This document shows, one piece after another, positions 9,365 through 19,796 of a stretch of 64,000 nucleotides of DNA. Made by a program: the position numbers and the translations under genes. The stretch's first letter is position 1. Each line of letters opens with the position of its first letter. Under the pieces are notes generated by a model that had not been told where the DNA came from, searched no databases, and saw nothing but the letters and a program-made list of their open reading frames with translations. This DNA comes from Pegoplata infirma (Eukaryota > Arthropoda > Insecta > Diptera > Anthomyiidae), in contig OY992537.1 in the NCBI GenBank assembly GCA_963921195.1, forward strand, positions 68,998,040-69,062,039. The letters run 5' to 3'.

Positions 9365-10637
9365 TAGAGTTGTCAATTATTCGACTTTCAACTTTGTTCG
9401 AATAATTCAAATAATTGTTTTTCCTCGTTCGATCAAACGATTAAAGATCAAAATTTATTCGATTAATCGAAGAGAATAACGAATAAAAAAAATATTTTAA
9501 AAAATATTTTTATTAACAAAAAAATAAACAATTCATATAAAAAATCTTAAAATAAGAAAGTTTAAATTTTTATTAACGAAAAAATGCATACAAAACTTAA
9601 AAATAAAATAGTTAAAAGTTAAAAAAACTTAAAAATTGAATAACTGAGATCACTTTTAATTAATGGATGTCGATTTTAATGCTTGTTGAGAAATAATTCA
9701 AATACAAATTATTATTTGAAATATTCAGACAAAATATATCATAAATGATTTTAATTTTTGTCAAATAAGACAATTTTAGTTGTTCTTAAGAAATAATCTT
9801 TTAAAAATAAAATTTGACTTAATTTTTTTGCTTTCAAACGATTTTTGGTTTTTGTTTTTATTAAATTAGATTTTGAAAACACTCTTTCGCTAATTGTTGA
9901 AGTAGGTGATAAAGTAAGAAGAGCATAAAAAAGTTTATCTATTTTTCCTGTTCTTTTTTCAGATTTTTCCAAATATACCATATCGTCTGATATATCGCTA
10001 AAGTCCTTTTTATTTTCTGAATTTTTAATACTTTAAATTGAATTATTTAACTCGCATAAAAGATTATTATTTTCATTACTAATAACTTCCTCTATTTCAA
10101 TACTTTTATCTGAATTATTGTGATTACTTTCAACATAAAATAATCTGGAGTATAATTTATTTGTATATTCTTTTGTTTCGCTTTTTGGAGAATATTTTAA
10201 GAAACTTTCATTGCTAGGAAAATTTCCAGAATTTAGAAAAAGTATTAACGTATTTAACACTTTTATACGTCTCTCATTAATTCTTATATTAATATATGTA
10301 ATAAGTCTGATGCAAAAGAATTATTAATTTTTTCTAAATTATTTATTAAAAACTTGATAACTCCTCCTAATTCTATAATGGATGTGCTATCCAGGGCTAT
10401 GGCTACAATATATTTTAACTTTCCTACATTTTGTATAAAGTCTTTCAAAATTTATGTGAATAAATCAAATTCTAAACATTTATTTAATTTTTTTATTAAA
10501 AAAAATTGTTCGATTAATCGACATTAATTAATCGATTTATTCGTTATTCGAAAATCGTCATTTTTGAATTATTCGAACAAGAGTTGGGTTTTGTTTGATC
10601 GATTAATCGAATTATTCTTAATCGACTGACAACTCTA
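9365..10637 (-). mobile_element. hAT-superfamily element, degenerate
   Basis: It is flanked by an exact 8-bp duplication ATGGGAGC (9357-9364 and 10638-10645), with inverted ends TAGAGTTGTCA. Subterminal ATTCGAATAATTCG-type motifs are repeated at both ends. It sits inside the large inverted repeat. The 1,273-bp length is too short for an intact transposase gene; remnants are listed separately. Confidence 0.88.
9751..10260 (-). pseudogene. hAT transposase C-terminal remnant
   Basis: The minus-strand frame at 9751-9981 contains LSPTSTISERVFSK followed by TKTKNRLKAKKLSQILFLKD. This is the hallmark of the hAT C-terminal dimerisation domain (usual form: SxxSERVFS, then NRL...). A second open piece at 10033-10260 is probably further upstream transposase sequence, separated by stops. 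The RNase-H-like catalytic core is not present. Non-functional by itself. Confidence 0.78.
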
Positions 10638-11281
10638 ATGGGAGCCCCTTAGGGAGTGGAGATAGGGTGTTATGATGTTCGGACAAAATGCTGGTAACTA
10701 AAAATTAATGGGGGTTGGTCGTAATTTTTGCCTCTCTAGGAGGCACGGTAGGGGCGGTAGCAGCTGGTTTAATAAAACAAATTTAAAAAAAATACTTAAA
10801 AGAAATGAATGGGGACCACCTTAAGGGTTAAAGATACATTGTAGGTATGTTTGCAAAAAATGTTAGAATTAATAAAATAATGGAGGTCGGTCATACATTT
10901 GGCCCCACTAGGGGCACTTTAGGGTAAGATAGAATGGTAGGATCAAATTTTTTAAAAATGGTTTGTATGTGAGCCCCCTTAGGAAGTGGAAATAGGGGTA
11001 AGGTATGTTCAAGAAAAATGTTGGGGGCAGAAAATTATTGGAGGTCCGTCTCACATTGCACCCCTCCAGGGGCGTTTCTAGGGGAGTTTTGGGGCTTTTT
11101 GAGGATTTTTACCTCTTTACGCCCAACTTTGACCCCAATGAGGGGCCATATGGCCCCTCCCCACCGGCCCCATTTTTGGCTCGTGCTTTCTTTTTTGAAC
11201 CTAAAAAAATTAGAGGGGATCGCAGATCGAAAACTGGTTAGCTATACCACGCCTAATAGTGCAAATTGAAGAACGGTTTTG

Positions 11282-11390
11282 TATTTTTAGGTTATGTTGA
11301 ATCTACTGAAATTTTTGAGGTGTGCTTACATTTTTGCTCATAACTTTTGAACCGCTGAACCGATATCGCTCAAATGCAATACCGTTTTTT
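11282..11390 (-). mobile_element. DINE-type fragment
   Basis: Nearly the same as 44045-44160 inside DINE copy 4: 'tatgttgaatctactgaaattt' and 'accgctgaaccgatatcgc'. It abuts the palindrome that follows. Confidence 0.6.
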
Positions 11391-11705
11391 TGTATATGGC
11401 AGCATCACTTTAGGAGATGATTTGAGGCTTCATCTTTTAGTATATAATGTGGGAACCTTAAACAATGAACTAACCCAAAATGTGTCCAAAAAAGTTTTCA
11501 TTTGCAAAAGTTATCTTAACAAAAACTATAATTATTGTATCGCAAACACTGAAATAACAGTTTTTGTTAAGATAACTTTTGCAAATGAAAACTTTTTTGG
11601 ACAAATTTTGGGTTAGTTCATTGTTTAAGGTTCCCACATTATATACTAAAAGATGAAGCCTCAAATCATCTCCTAAAGTAATGCTGCCATATACAAAAAA
11701 ACGGT
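11391..11705. repeat. Near-perfect palindrome, ~140-bp arms
   Basis: The left arm, starting ACCGTTTTTTTGTATATGGC, and the right arm, ending in its inverse, enclose a loop of about 30 bp (11528-11558). Only a few mismatches were seen. The mirrored 80- and 84-residue open frames come from this symmetry. Confidence 0.9.
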
Positions 11706-12240
11706 TTTTCGCGATTTTCTTCATGATGGTCCATATAACATAGATGTTTTTTGTCCACTATTCGTAGTGTCATGGACGCCTTTATGATCCACAAAATGCA
11801 AGTTTTTTATCAGAGACCAATTTAGCGGTTAATTTCGCGAAAACTTAAAAAAATTAAGAAATCCGCGAATTAAAGGGGTTAAGATGAAAAGCTTTAAACC
11901 AAATTTATATTAGAAATATTGCTACAAGTTATATCTTTGTTTTCCATGCCATAAAATTTAAAAATCATTAGCTTTGGAATTTTTTTTGTTAAAAAAGCAG
12001 CTGAAAATCAGCCAATCTTTAATGACATTTTACAAGAAAACTGTACCATACATCGAAAAACGGAGTACGCCATTCGATTCAGCATGTCCGAAATATATTG
12101 AAATGATGGTCGTACCTCTTGTTTTCAAAAATAGTGGTTAGTTTTGTCACGCAGTGTATTTTGTCTAGAAAAATTTTCAAATATTTTGTGTAGAAAAATT
12201 CTGATATATTTTTAAAAGATTTTTTTTTTTATTTTGAGAC
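11706..12240. other. Unassigned sequence
   Basis: No gene or element ends recognised. Short phrases such as 'gcatgtccgaaatatattgaaatgatgg' are not repeated elsewhere in the window. Confidence 0.4.
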
Positions 12241-12710
12241 TTTTATTTTTAGAAACATTCTAACATTCAAAAACATTTTTCCTGTAGAAAAATTTTAAGA
12301 TTCTTACTGGGCTATTCATAATGAGTAAATTAAATCTAATGTAGGTTTATTTGACTGATATTGCATGAATATTTGTCAAATAAACCTACTTTAAGTACAC
12401 TTTAAGTATTATGAATAAAGGCCTTAGACATTTTTCAAAGAAGAATTTCTATAAAAAATTTCTAATATAGAAAAATTCTCAGATTTTTCCTATAGGAAAC
12501 TTTGAGGGATTTTCCTATAGAAAAATTCGCAAATTATTCCTATCGAAAAATTCTCACTTTTTTCCTCAAATTTTCCCTATAGAAAATGCTCAAATTTTTC
12601 CTATAGAAAAATTCTTAAATTTTTTCATATAAAAAAATTCTTACATTCCCACACATTTTTCCTTTAGAAAAATTTTAAGATTCTTTGACATATTTCATAC
12701 AAAAAAATTC
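12240..12710. repeat. Degenerate satellite, TTCCTATAGAAAAATTCTCAA unit
   Basis: Repeated 'tttttcctatagaaaaattctcaaa' units of roughly 30 bp, imperfect and interrupted by a small MITE at 12312-12420. The sequence at 63420-63600 is related. Confidence 0.65.
12312..12420. mobile_element. Small MITE, family L, copy 1
   Basis: A ~109-bp hairpin element. The ends read TATTCATAAT and ATTATGAATA, with inner arms GTAGGTTTATTTGAC / GTCAAATAAACCTAC. The second copy is at 40657-40763. Confidence 0.75.
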
Positions 12711-12718
12711 TCAAATTA

Positions 12719-12797
12719 TTTCCTTTTCTTTCTTTTTTTCCGCTACTTTTCTTTTCTTTCTTTTTTTTTCTTTTTTTCCTTTTTTTTTTCTTTTGAA
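12719..12797. repeat. Polypyrimidine low-complexity tract
   Basis: A T/C-only run (TTTCTTTTCTTTCTTT-like). It accounts for the paired Lys/Arg-rich and Phe-rich open frames at 12664-12867. Confidence 0.9.
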
Positions 12798-12991
12798 TTC
12801 GGTTTTGGTGAGGGGGGGGGAATTTCCTTTCCCCCCGTGGATCCGCGCCTGGTCTAGCCATTTGTAGGTTAAGTTTGTAAATAGGCCGAATCGATTTATT
12901 TATCCTAATTGACTGAATTTGGATTTTAAGAGTTTTTTGTAACTTTTAACTTAATATATGGAAATGTGGTTTGAAATTATTTGATTTTGAA

Positions 12992-13004
12992 TTTATTATT
13001 TATT
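12992..13004 (-). promoter_or_regulatory. Poly(A) signals of the small secreted-protein gene
   Basis: Two AATAAA hexamers on the minus strand (12992-12997 and 12999-13004), 19-31 nt after the stop codon at 13023. Confidence 0.65.
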
Positions 13005-13022
13005 TATATATTAGCATTTATA

Positions 13023-13367
13023 TTAGTAAAAGTACGGTCTATTATGGTCAAAAACATCCCAAAAGCCTACTTTTTCCTTAGAAGGCTTTTCGTCACCAGG
13101 TTGTTCCTGTCCACTTTTACCAAGTTGAGAATGTAATGAACTTGAATGATGTATTTGTGCTGCAGGTGATGATGAGCTAGGCCCAGCATTTTCTGCTACA
13201 TTTGCTTCCTCCTAAATAATTAAAGAAAAGGAAAATTTAAAACAATTTTCCGAAAACGTTAAAGAAAAAATATTTAAAACAATTTTCCAAAAATGTTGGT
13301 ATCTTACTTGAGCTAGAGCTAAAGCTAAGATAGCTAAAACTGATACAATAACTGCGAAGTACTTCAT
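13023..13367 (-). CDS. Small secreted protein, two exons, 82 residues
   Basis: Complete gene. Exon 1 (13367-13308) starts ATGAAGTACTTC and encodes MKYFAVIVSVLAILALALAQ, a classical signal peptide probably cut near the Ala-Gln. A 96-bp intron (13212-13307) has donor GTAAGA and acceptor TTATTTAG and is phase 0. Exon 2 (13211-13023) encodes 62 residues and a TAA stop. The mature peptide begins EEANVAENAGPSSSSP, has a Ser/His-rich middle (IHHSSSLHSQ), a charged Gly/Pro/Lys stretch and an aromatic C-terminus, FWDVFDHNRPYFY. It has no cysteines. A TATA box and poly(A) signals are correctly placed. It is likely extracellular. I do not recognise the family: no disulfide scaffold, no cuticle motif. 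Accessory-gland, salivary and cationic effector roles are all open. Both exons are short, so open-frame scans miss it. Confidence 0.85.
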
Positions 13368-13406
13368 GATTTTCAAATTATAATATTCTTTCTCCCAGAA
13401 TATAGC

Positions 13407-13414
13407 TATTTATA
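13407..13414 (-). promoter_or_regulatory. TATA box of the small secreted-protein gene
   Basis: TATAAATA on the minus strand, 40 bp upstream of the ATG. Transcription would start around 13378-13385, giving a very short 5' leader typical of fly small-protein genes. Confidence 0.6.
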
Positions 13415-13499
13415 TTAAATTAGTTGTGTATTTTACAAAAATGTGTGTGTTTTTTAATTATCAATTAAATACAGATCTACTGTTTGATTACACTGGAAA

Positions 13500-13649
13500 A
13501 TTTTTGAAATTAAAAATAACTTACGATGTCAGTTATTAAGGGGACATCGACACTTTCAATTATTTCACCTAGAGCCCCACAACCCCCATTTACCGGTTCA
13601 CGGTATTCCTCGGAATACCGGTAATTCCAGTTCTGGTACCGGTTTTCTA
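13500..13649. other. Unassigned, CCGGTAnnCCGG-like inverted words
   Basis: Repeated ACCGGTT/GGTATTCC words (13590-13645) that continue after the MITE at 13857. Probably an older repeat split by that MITE. Confidence 0.45.
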
Positions 13650-13854
13650 CACCAAAAAAAAAAAAACGTGGGTATTCAATACTAAAAATGTGCAGAATTT
13701 GGTAACCAATACTAAAATTTTTTTACTAAAATTATTGAAAACCAGTAAAAATGATTAATTTTAGTACTTTAAAGATACTAAAATTAGTAAATAATTAGTA
13801 GATTTTTGTACAATATCACTTACTAAACCTTTTACTGTAGAATTATTTTGAGTG
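13650..13854. mobile_element. TA-flanked MITE, family E, 205 bp
   Basis: Ends CACCAAAAA and (inverted) CACTCAAAATAATT, flanked by TA at 13648-13649 and 13855-13856. The body is made of ACTAAAATTNTTAGTA words. Confidence 0.65.
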
Positions 13855-13889
13855 TAGCTCTGGCTATATTTCAGGAAATACCGATATTC

Positions 13890-14170
13890 CCAGTTATGAG
13901 ATTGGTACGGGTTCTTAGAAAACAAAAAACACCAGTCCCGTGTAAAAATCGATTTGTTCTTATCTAATCCTATTTCATCAGATAATATATGATTGCATCT
14001 GTTTGTATATAATTGTATCTGATCAGATCTTATAAGATGTTTAATTTGTTCCAATGTTGGCCAAATCCGAGATTTAACTAGATCTCAATTTTGGCCATTT
14101 CAGATATGATTATATGCAATCAGATACTATTATATATCAAGAGATATAAACATATCAGATTAGATCTAAT
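13890..14170. repeat. AGATCTGATC-word inverted repeats
   Basis: Repeated GATCAGATC/ATCTGATTG words in both orientations. The 97-residue open frame at 13761-14054 spans this and the preceding MITE and is not credible as a gene. Confidence 0.45.
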
Positions 14171-14269
14171 CAATTTTTACTGGGGGTATCAATTAATATT
14201 TTAAATAAATATAATTTCTGATTTAATTTTTTACATTAATAAAAATTATTTATTATTCGACCTATTAAT

Positions 14270-14437
14270 TCTATTGAGAAGGATTACTCCAGCTCGAGGT
14301 CATGTTCTGTACTAATTATTACCATGATATTGTCAAAGTAACAATTTAAAAAAAAAAAAAACTATTTTTAATTGTTACTTTGACAATATCATCGTAAAAA
14401 AATCGTGACCTTGAGCTGGAGTAATTTTTCTCAATTA
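14270..14437. repeat. Inverted repeat (foldback)
   Basis: Arms ATTGAGAAGGATTACTCCAG and its near inverse CTGGAGTAATTTTTCTCAAT, with matching AATTGTTACTTTGACAATAT arms around a poly-A loop. Probably a small foldback MITE. Confidence 0.75.
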
Positions 14438-14734
14438 AATATAATTTTTGTATTTTATATCAGAAATTTAAATTTAGTATGTTATATTATTTAAATCATA
14501 ATTTTAAAAATTTTAAATTGTAATTGCAAAAATATTTCAAAACCATGTCTATTATTAGGCATTTGCAAAAAAAAATTAAAAAAAAAAACAACACAGCGGA
14601 AAAAATAATTTTTGTTAAAAAAAACTATTTCGGTGAGTTACAAACAGAATGATAAATGGCGGAGTTTTGGTGAAACGGTTAAATTCTGTGAATTGGAGAT
14701 TTTTTAGCGAAAGTTGTCTCAGGGTTTGAGAACT

Positions 14735-15310
14735 TTTTTTGCAAAAAAAATTCTCAGAATTAGAGAATTTTTCTGTACGAAAAATGTTTTAGAATCTGAG
14801 AATTTTTTTATATAAAAAATGTCTCAGAATTTAAGAATTTTTCTATACGAAAAATGTCTCAGAATCTGAGAATTTTTCTATACGAAAAATTTCTTAGAAT
14901 CTGAGAATTTTTCTATTTAGAAAATGTCTCAGAATCTGAGTATTTTTCTACACGAAAAATATTTCAGAATCTGAGAATTTTTCTACACGAAAAATATTTC
15001 AGAATCTGAGAATTTTTCTTTGCGAAAAATGTCTCAGAATCTGAGAATTTTTCTATACGAAAAATGTCTCAGACTCTGAGAATTATTCTATACGAATAAT
15101 GAATGTCTTAGAATCTGAGAATTTTTCTATACGAAAAATGTCGCAGAAGCTGAGAATTTTTCTATACGAAAAATGTCGCAAAAGCTGAGAATTTTTCTAT
15201 ACGAAAAATGTCTCAGAATCTGAGAATTTTTCTTTACGAAAAATGTCTCAGAATCTGAGAATTTTTCTACACGAGAAATGTTTCAGAATCTGAGAATTTT
15301 TCTACACGAC
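14735..15310. repeat. 35-bp satellite, about 16 copies
   Basis: Unit core ATGTCTCAGAATCTGAGAAT followed by TTTTCTATACGAAAA. The unit contains the inverted pair CTCAGAATCTGAG. Copies differ by point changes and a few indels. Confidence 0.92.
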
Positions 15311-15319
15311 GAAAACTCC

Positions 15320-15577
15320 ATTTGTAATTCGAAAATTTCAATTGTAATTCAAAAAAGATCAATTGTAATTCGAAGTAGATCAATTGTAATTCAAAAAAAA
15401 AGATCAATTACACTTTGAAAGAGATCAATTGTAATTCGAAATAGATCAATTGTAATTCGAAATAGATCAATTTTTATTCGAAATAGATCAATTTTTATTC
15501 GAAAAAGATCAATTGTAATTCGACAAAGATCAATTGTAATTCGAAAAAGATCAATTGTAATTCGACAAAGATCAATT
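15320..15577. repeat. 21-bp satellite, about 12 copies
   Basis: The unit AATTGTAATTCGAAAAAGATC is tandemly repeated directly after the 35-bp satellite. Because 21 is a multiple of three, it creates an artificial heptapeptide-repeat frame on the minus strand (15391-15585). Confidence 0.92.
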
Positions 15578-15579
15578 CT

Positions 15580-15651
15580 GACCAATATTTCGGGTAGTTA
15601 CAAACATCAGCACAAACTCATTATACCCTGTACCACAGAGTGCTGTAGGGT
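15580..15651 (-). mobile_element. DINE-type fragment, family C
   Basis: CCAATATTTCGGGTAGTTAC through GTAGGGTATAATTAA matches the inverse of the left end of the family C copy at 30183-30260. Confidence 0.7.
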
Positions 15652-15664
15652 ATAATTAAAAAGA

Positions 15665-15990
15665 AAAAAAAAACATTTTTTTATTTACAAAATAAATTTT
15701 CAGAATTTAAAATAGTTTTTGAAAAAATTAATTTTAATTTGCGTTTTTGCTAATTTATACTAAAATATGCAAAAATATGAACTTAAAAGTTGGAAATATG
15801 CACAAAATATGCACTTTAAACCAAAATATGCAAAAATATGAATTTTCATCAAAATATGCAATAATATGCCTAAACAAACCGATGCCATTTTAGCGTAAAT
15901 TTCTTGATTCGGAAAGATAATTGGTTGATATAATTTTTAAACTATCGACAAAAAACATGCATTTGCATGGAAATCACATTCCTACTTATT
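15665..15990 (+). mobile_element. Fragment of hAT element 2 (right half)
   Basis: AAAATATGCAAAAATATG words and 'aaaccgatgccattttagcg' match 63660-63845 at the right end of the hAT copy at 62073-63847. The left end is missing. Confidence 0.6.
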
Positions 15991-16015
15991 AAAATTGTTT
16001 TGTAACTGTCATATA

Positions 16016-16904
16016 CACTCAAAAAAATAAAACTGTAAAGTTAACAAACTTTTTTTTGTAAACTCGAGTTTACTGGCTTTTTAGCAAATTTTTAGTTAAA
16101 ATCAGCGTTTTAACTACTTTTTTTAGTTAAGTTCAATTTACGAAAATACTAGTTTTGTACAAATTTTGAATTAATTTTTTTTGTTGACTTTAAAACTGAG
16201 TTTAAGAATTTTTACTACCCAGTTGGCAAAATAAAGCCACACCTGACACACAGCTGACTCTCCCTTTATGAAATCGCTGACATCTTCATACAATTTTTCA
16301 AAATGTCATCAATGACATGTCAGCAGTTGGTCAGCAGTGTCCTCCAGTATCGGTGGCCACTAACAATTCGTTTAAACATCTGCTGACCAACTGCTGACAT
16401 GTCATTGATGACATTTTGAAAAATTGTATGAAAATGTCAGCAATTTTATAAAGGGAGAGTCAGCTGTATGTCAGGTGTGATTTTTTTTGCCGACTGGGTA
16501 ATTAATTTGCTGATTTTTTGTAACATTTTTGTCAAGTGAAAAATTTTAAACATTTCTTGTGTAGCCTCCTATGCAAATCTCATAAGTCCTACTTAAGCTC
16601 AACTTAATGCTGTGAGAAAAAAAAAAAGAAAAAATAAGTGTTAGTGTTTAAAACCAATATTTAACAAACTTAAAATTTTTTACAAAAAGTTTAGCTGAAT
16701 TCCACTAATAAAAAATGTTACGAAATTTTCCGCTGAATTTTTAGTTAAAATTACGGTTTTTTGCTACATTCATTCTACGAAAAGTTAACTAAATATTTTT
16801 TGTTAAATTAACTAGAAATTTAGTAGGTTCAAAATCAGGTGTTTTTTTAGTTAAATTTAACTAAATTTTTTGCTAACTTTACAGTTTTTTTTTTTTTTTG
16901 AGTG
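16016..16904. mobile_element. TA-flanked MITE, family D, interrupted
   Basis: Ends CACTCAAAAAAATAAAACTG and inverted CACTCAAAAAAAAAAAAACTG, flanked by TA at 16014-16015 and 16905-16906. The body is built from TTAGTTAAATTTAACTAA words. A 281-bp foldback MITE (16218-16498) is inserted in it. Confidence 0.82.
16218..16498. mobile_element. 281-bp foldback MITE, TA-flanked
   Basis: Almost the whole element is a hairpin. Ends CCCAGTTGGC / GCCGACTGGG; arms include CAGCTGACTCTCCCTTTAT and ACATGTCAGCAGTTGGTCAG, each with its inverse. It is flanked by TA at 16216-16217 and 16499-16500. The loop (about 16340-16378) is unique sequence. Confidence 0.85.
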
Positions 16905-17153
16905 TACGGTTGAGTTTAACTGTCGGTTGACTTAAGTAACAAAAAATTTGTTAAGTGTTTGTTAAAATAGTAAAACAATTAATGTAAAGGAACAAAAAAT
17001 TCGCTGTTAAAATATTTACACAAAATTAGTTAGTTTACAGCAAACTGCAAATTTGCATGAGGAAATAAATTAGCTGCACATTTGCTAATAAATTTGTAAA
17101 TATTTTAACAGCAAACAAATCTATTTGCTTATGTAAATTTGCAGTTTATTGTA

Positions 17154-17629
17154 AACTAAAAAAAAAACTTTGTAAAACTACAAGAAAAGTTTGTAACTTT
17201 TTTTTTGCAACCTCCTATTTGACAAGAATTCTTTGTTATTTTACAAGCTTTGTACCAATAATTTTGTAATTTTACAAGCTTTTAACAAATAAAATTGTAA
17301 ATTTTATTTGTGATTTTACTAGATTTTTTGCTACCTCCTATTTTACGAGAATTCCTAGTAAAAATTACGAGCTTTTTTTACAAGATTTTTACCAATAAAT
17401 TTGTAAATTTAGAACTTTTTTAGCAAAATAAAACTTACAAGAAATTCTCGTATATTTACTGGGTTTTTTTTTTTTTGTAAAAAATCTTGGAAATTTGTAA
17501 AATTACAAGAAAAACTGTAAAATTAACAAAAAAAATTTGAATTTCGATCGAAAATTATTTATTAAAAAACAAGGAAAACTGCCTAATATTGGTAAAATGA
17601 GATTAATAGACAAGGTTTTTTTTTGAGTG
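17154..17629. mobile_element. TA-flanked MITE, family J, copy 1
   Basis: Right end TTTTTTTTTGAGTG followed by TA (17630-17631). The left end is degenerate (AACTAAAAAAAAAAC) with TA before it. The body has 'ctacctcctattttacgagaattc' and ACAAGNNNNTTGT words, shared with 20150-20295 and 61830 onward. Confidence 0.55.
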
Positions 17630-17631
17630 TA

Positions 17632-18060
17632 CACTAATTATTTTTTTGTAAATATGTTTACACCGAATAAATTAATTTGTTTTTCCAATTTTTACTTACT
17701 ACACTCAACCAATTTTGAAAGTAAAACTTATTAAATATGACAGTTAATACAAGTAAATTTATTGATGAAACTAATTATGAAAAACAACTAAATAAAAACT
17801 TGTCGAAAAAAATTTCGAATTTTTTTTTTGTTAAAACAAATTATTGTACTAGTTCAAATATCCAATTCCGTTTTCATGTACCCAGACACGCACAGAGGGC
17901 CAGACTGATCGATTTCCGGCCAAAAGTCCTTATTTGTAAATTCTCAAAAAAATGTTTACCAGTTTGTTGGGCATATATAGAAGCAGGTTTTCTGAACTTA
18001 TCTTTATGATCCAATTACACCATTTCCTTTGACAGGTCTTCAAAGTTGAAAAAGTTGGTA
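17632..18060. other. Unassigned, contains a 90-codon open frame
   Basis: The frame at 17737-18009 starts MTVNTSKFIDETNYEKQL and has mixed composition in its second half. There is no promoter, splice or paralogue support, and I do not recognise it. It could be a decayed coding fragment. Confidence 0.25.
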
Positions 18061-18759
18061 AAAAATTTTTAAAAGTTGAGATACTTTTTTAATTTTTTTT
18101 TCCAAACTTCTATTGCTAATGTTTAACTTTTTGTTTGTGTTGTTTAACCTTATTTGTAAGCCTTTGTAACGAAAATAACATGGACAAATATAACTCATTT
18201 GTCGGGCAGCAATTCGCGTTTTTTGTGAAAAAAGTTATAATTTTTTAGCTATTTACCTCGCGCCGAAAAAATCCTCAGCGATCCTCAGTTCGAAACAATC
18301 GGTCTACATTTTTTTTGATATAGAATGGATTCATATCTTTCGAAAAAAGTTGCCCAAGTTTGCTCGAAATGATAAATGGCGAAATTACAGCTATATATGC
18401 AGTGGTCCGAGATTTGTTTTTAAAAAAAATAATTTAACCCAAAATAATGTTTTACGGCTTGAATAGTTTTTTATCGTCAGAGAGTGCCTCAAGTGTGGGA
18501 AAAAAAAAATTATCTACATTTCTAGTTTTTTTGTAGAATTATGGAAAATATCAGTTACACCATTTCCAATCAAATTCAAAGATTTTTTATTGAATTTCCA
18601 AAATAAAGAAAAAAAGTGAATAATTAGTCGTCCCCATTTCCGAAAGCTTTTCTGAAACTAAGTAAGTCTTTAACACCATTTCTATATTTATATTAAAAAT
18701 AAAATAAAAATATATATATAAAAATTTCGTAGATTTAACTTCAGACACTCTTAATACTC

Positions 18760-19460
18760 TTAAAACTAATTTTTAGTTAGATCAGACAAAGTTAAAAAAT
18801 CTAGCCGCCATATTGTTTCCGCCATATTGAGTTTTATCAGTTCGATTTTAAGATAACAGACCCGGAAATTTACTATGCCACACTTTCAGCTAGCTTCAAC
18901 AAAGAAAAGGAATATAACTGTTTTTTAATTACTTGTAACAAACTTTACTAAGCATATTTAGTCCGCCATTTTGTTTTTCAAAATTCACGCCTCTAATTCA
19001 GATTCAGTAACTCTAAGACCCCCTTAAAACAAAATTTGAGTTAAATCGGACAATTATTAAAAAAATTTGTCCGCCATATTGGATGCGCCATTTTGATTTT
19101 TTCGTTTTTAGTTAAATTTTGAAATCAGCGACCCCAAAATACTCTAGAAGCACATATTCAGCCGGATCCAACAACGATAAAGACTTTTGGCCAGAGTTGG
19201 ATCATTCTTTAAACTTTAAGAACCATATTTAGTCCGCCATTTTGTTTTTCAAAATTCGGAGTAACAATTCTTACCCGCATAAAACAAAATTTGAGTTCAA
19301 TCGGACAATTTAAAAAAAAAAATTGTCCGCCATATTGGATCCGCCATTTTGATTTTTTTGGTTTTTAGCTAAATTTTGAAATCAGCGACCTCGAATTTCT
19401 CTAGAACCACATTTTCAGACGGATCCAACAACGATAAAGACTTTTGGCCGGAATTGGATC
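18760..19460. repeat. ~245-bp tandem repeat, 2-3 degenerate copies
   Basis: 'GTCCGCCATATTGGATCCGC', 'aaattttgaaatcagcgacc' and 'ggatccaacaacgataaagac' recur at 19070-19200 and 19315-19450, with an older copy near 18800. The 700 bp to the left (18060-18760) are similar in style but not clearly repeated. Confidence 0.75.
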
Positions 19461-19796
19461 ATGCTGGCCCTGTGTGACACGGTGAGACTCAGCGATGTTT
19501 AGGTTGATCTTTAGTGTCGACGAAAAGTGTAAACGCAGTTCGATTTTTACTTGATTAAATGTCACAAAACTGTTAATAGCGAAATAGTAGCTGCTCGTTT
19601 TCGCGAGATATCGCGAAATTAGTGTTTTTGTATTTTCTAAAATTTTGACAATGAAGTTTTTAAATATCTTTAAAAACTGAGTATGCAGATTTAATTGTAT
19701 TTATTTACAGGTCACAAAACAGTTAACATCGAAATCATATCTTCTCAATTTCGCGAGATTTACCACTTATTTTTCTAAGTTTGCCATTTTTTCAGT

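Larger units (their letters stand above)
8829..11281. repeat. Large inverted repeat interrupted by hAT
   Basis: The left arm, beginning at 8829 (AAAACCGTTCTTCAATTTGC), is the inverse of the right arm, ending at 11281. The arms are roughly 530 and 630 bp and contain 'cccctccaggggcgtttctaggg' and 'gggggctcccatac' units also found in foldback family S. The paired open frames on both arms (8841-9163 and 11005-11269) are mirror translations of the same DNA and are not genes. Confidence 0.8.

Noticed and set aside
12664..12867. Lys/Arg-rich and Phe-rich paired frames
   Set aside because: Both come from a polypyrimidine tract.
14735..15577. CRISPR-like regular repeat array
   Set aside because: Units are contiguous with no unique spacers, and the genome is eukaryotic.
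15391..15585. Heptapeptide-repeat protein on the minus strand
   Set aside because: The 21-bp satellite unit is a multiple of three, so no stop can accumulate. No start, promoter or splice context.
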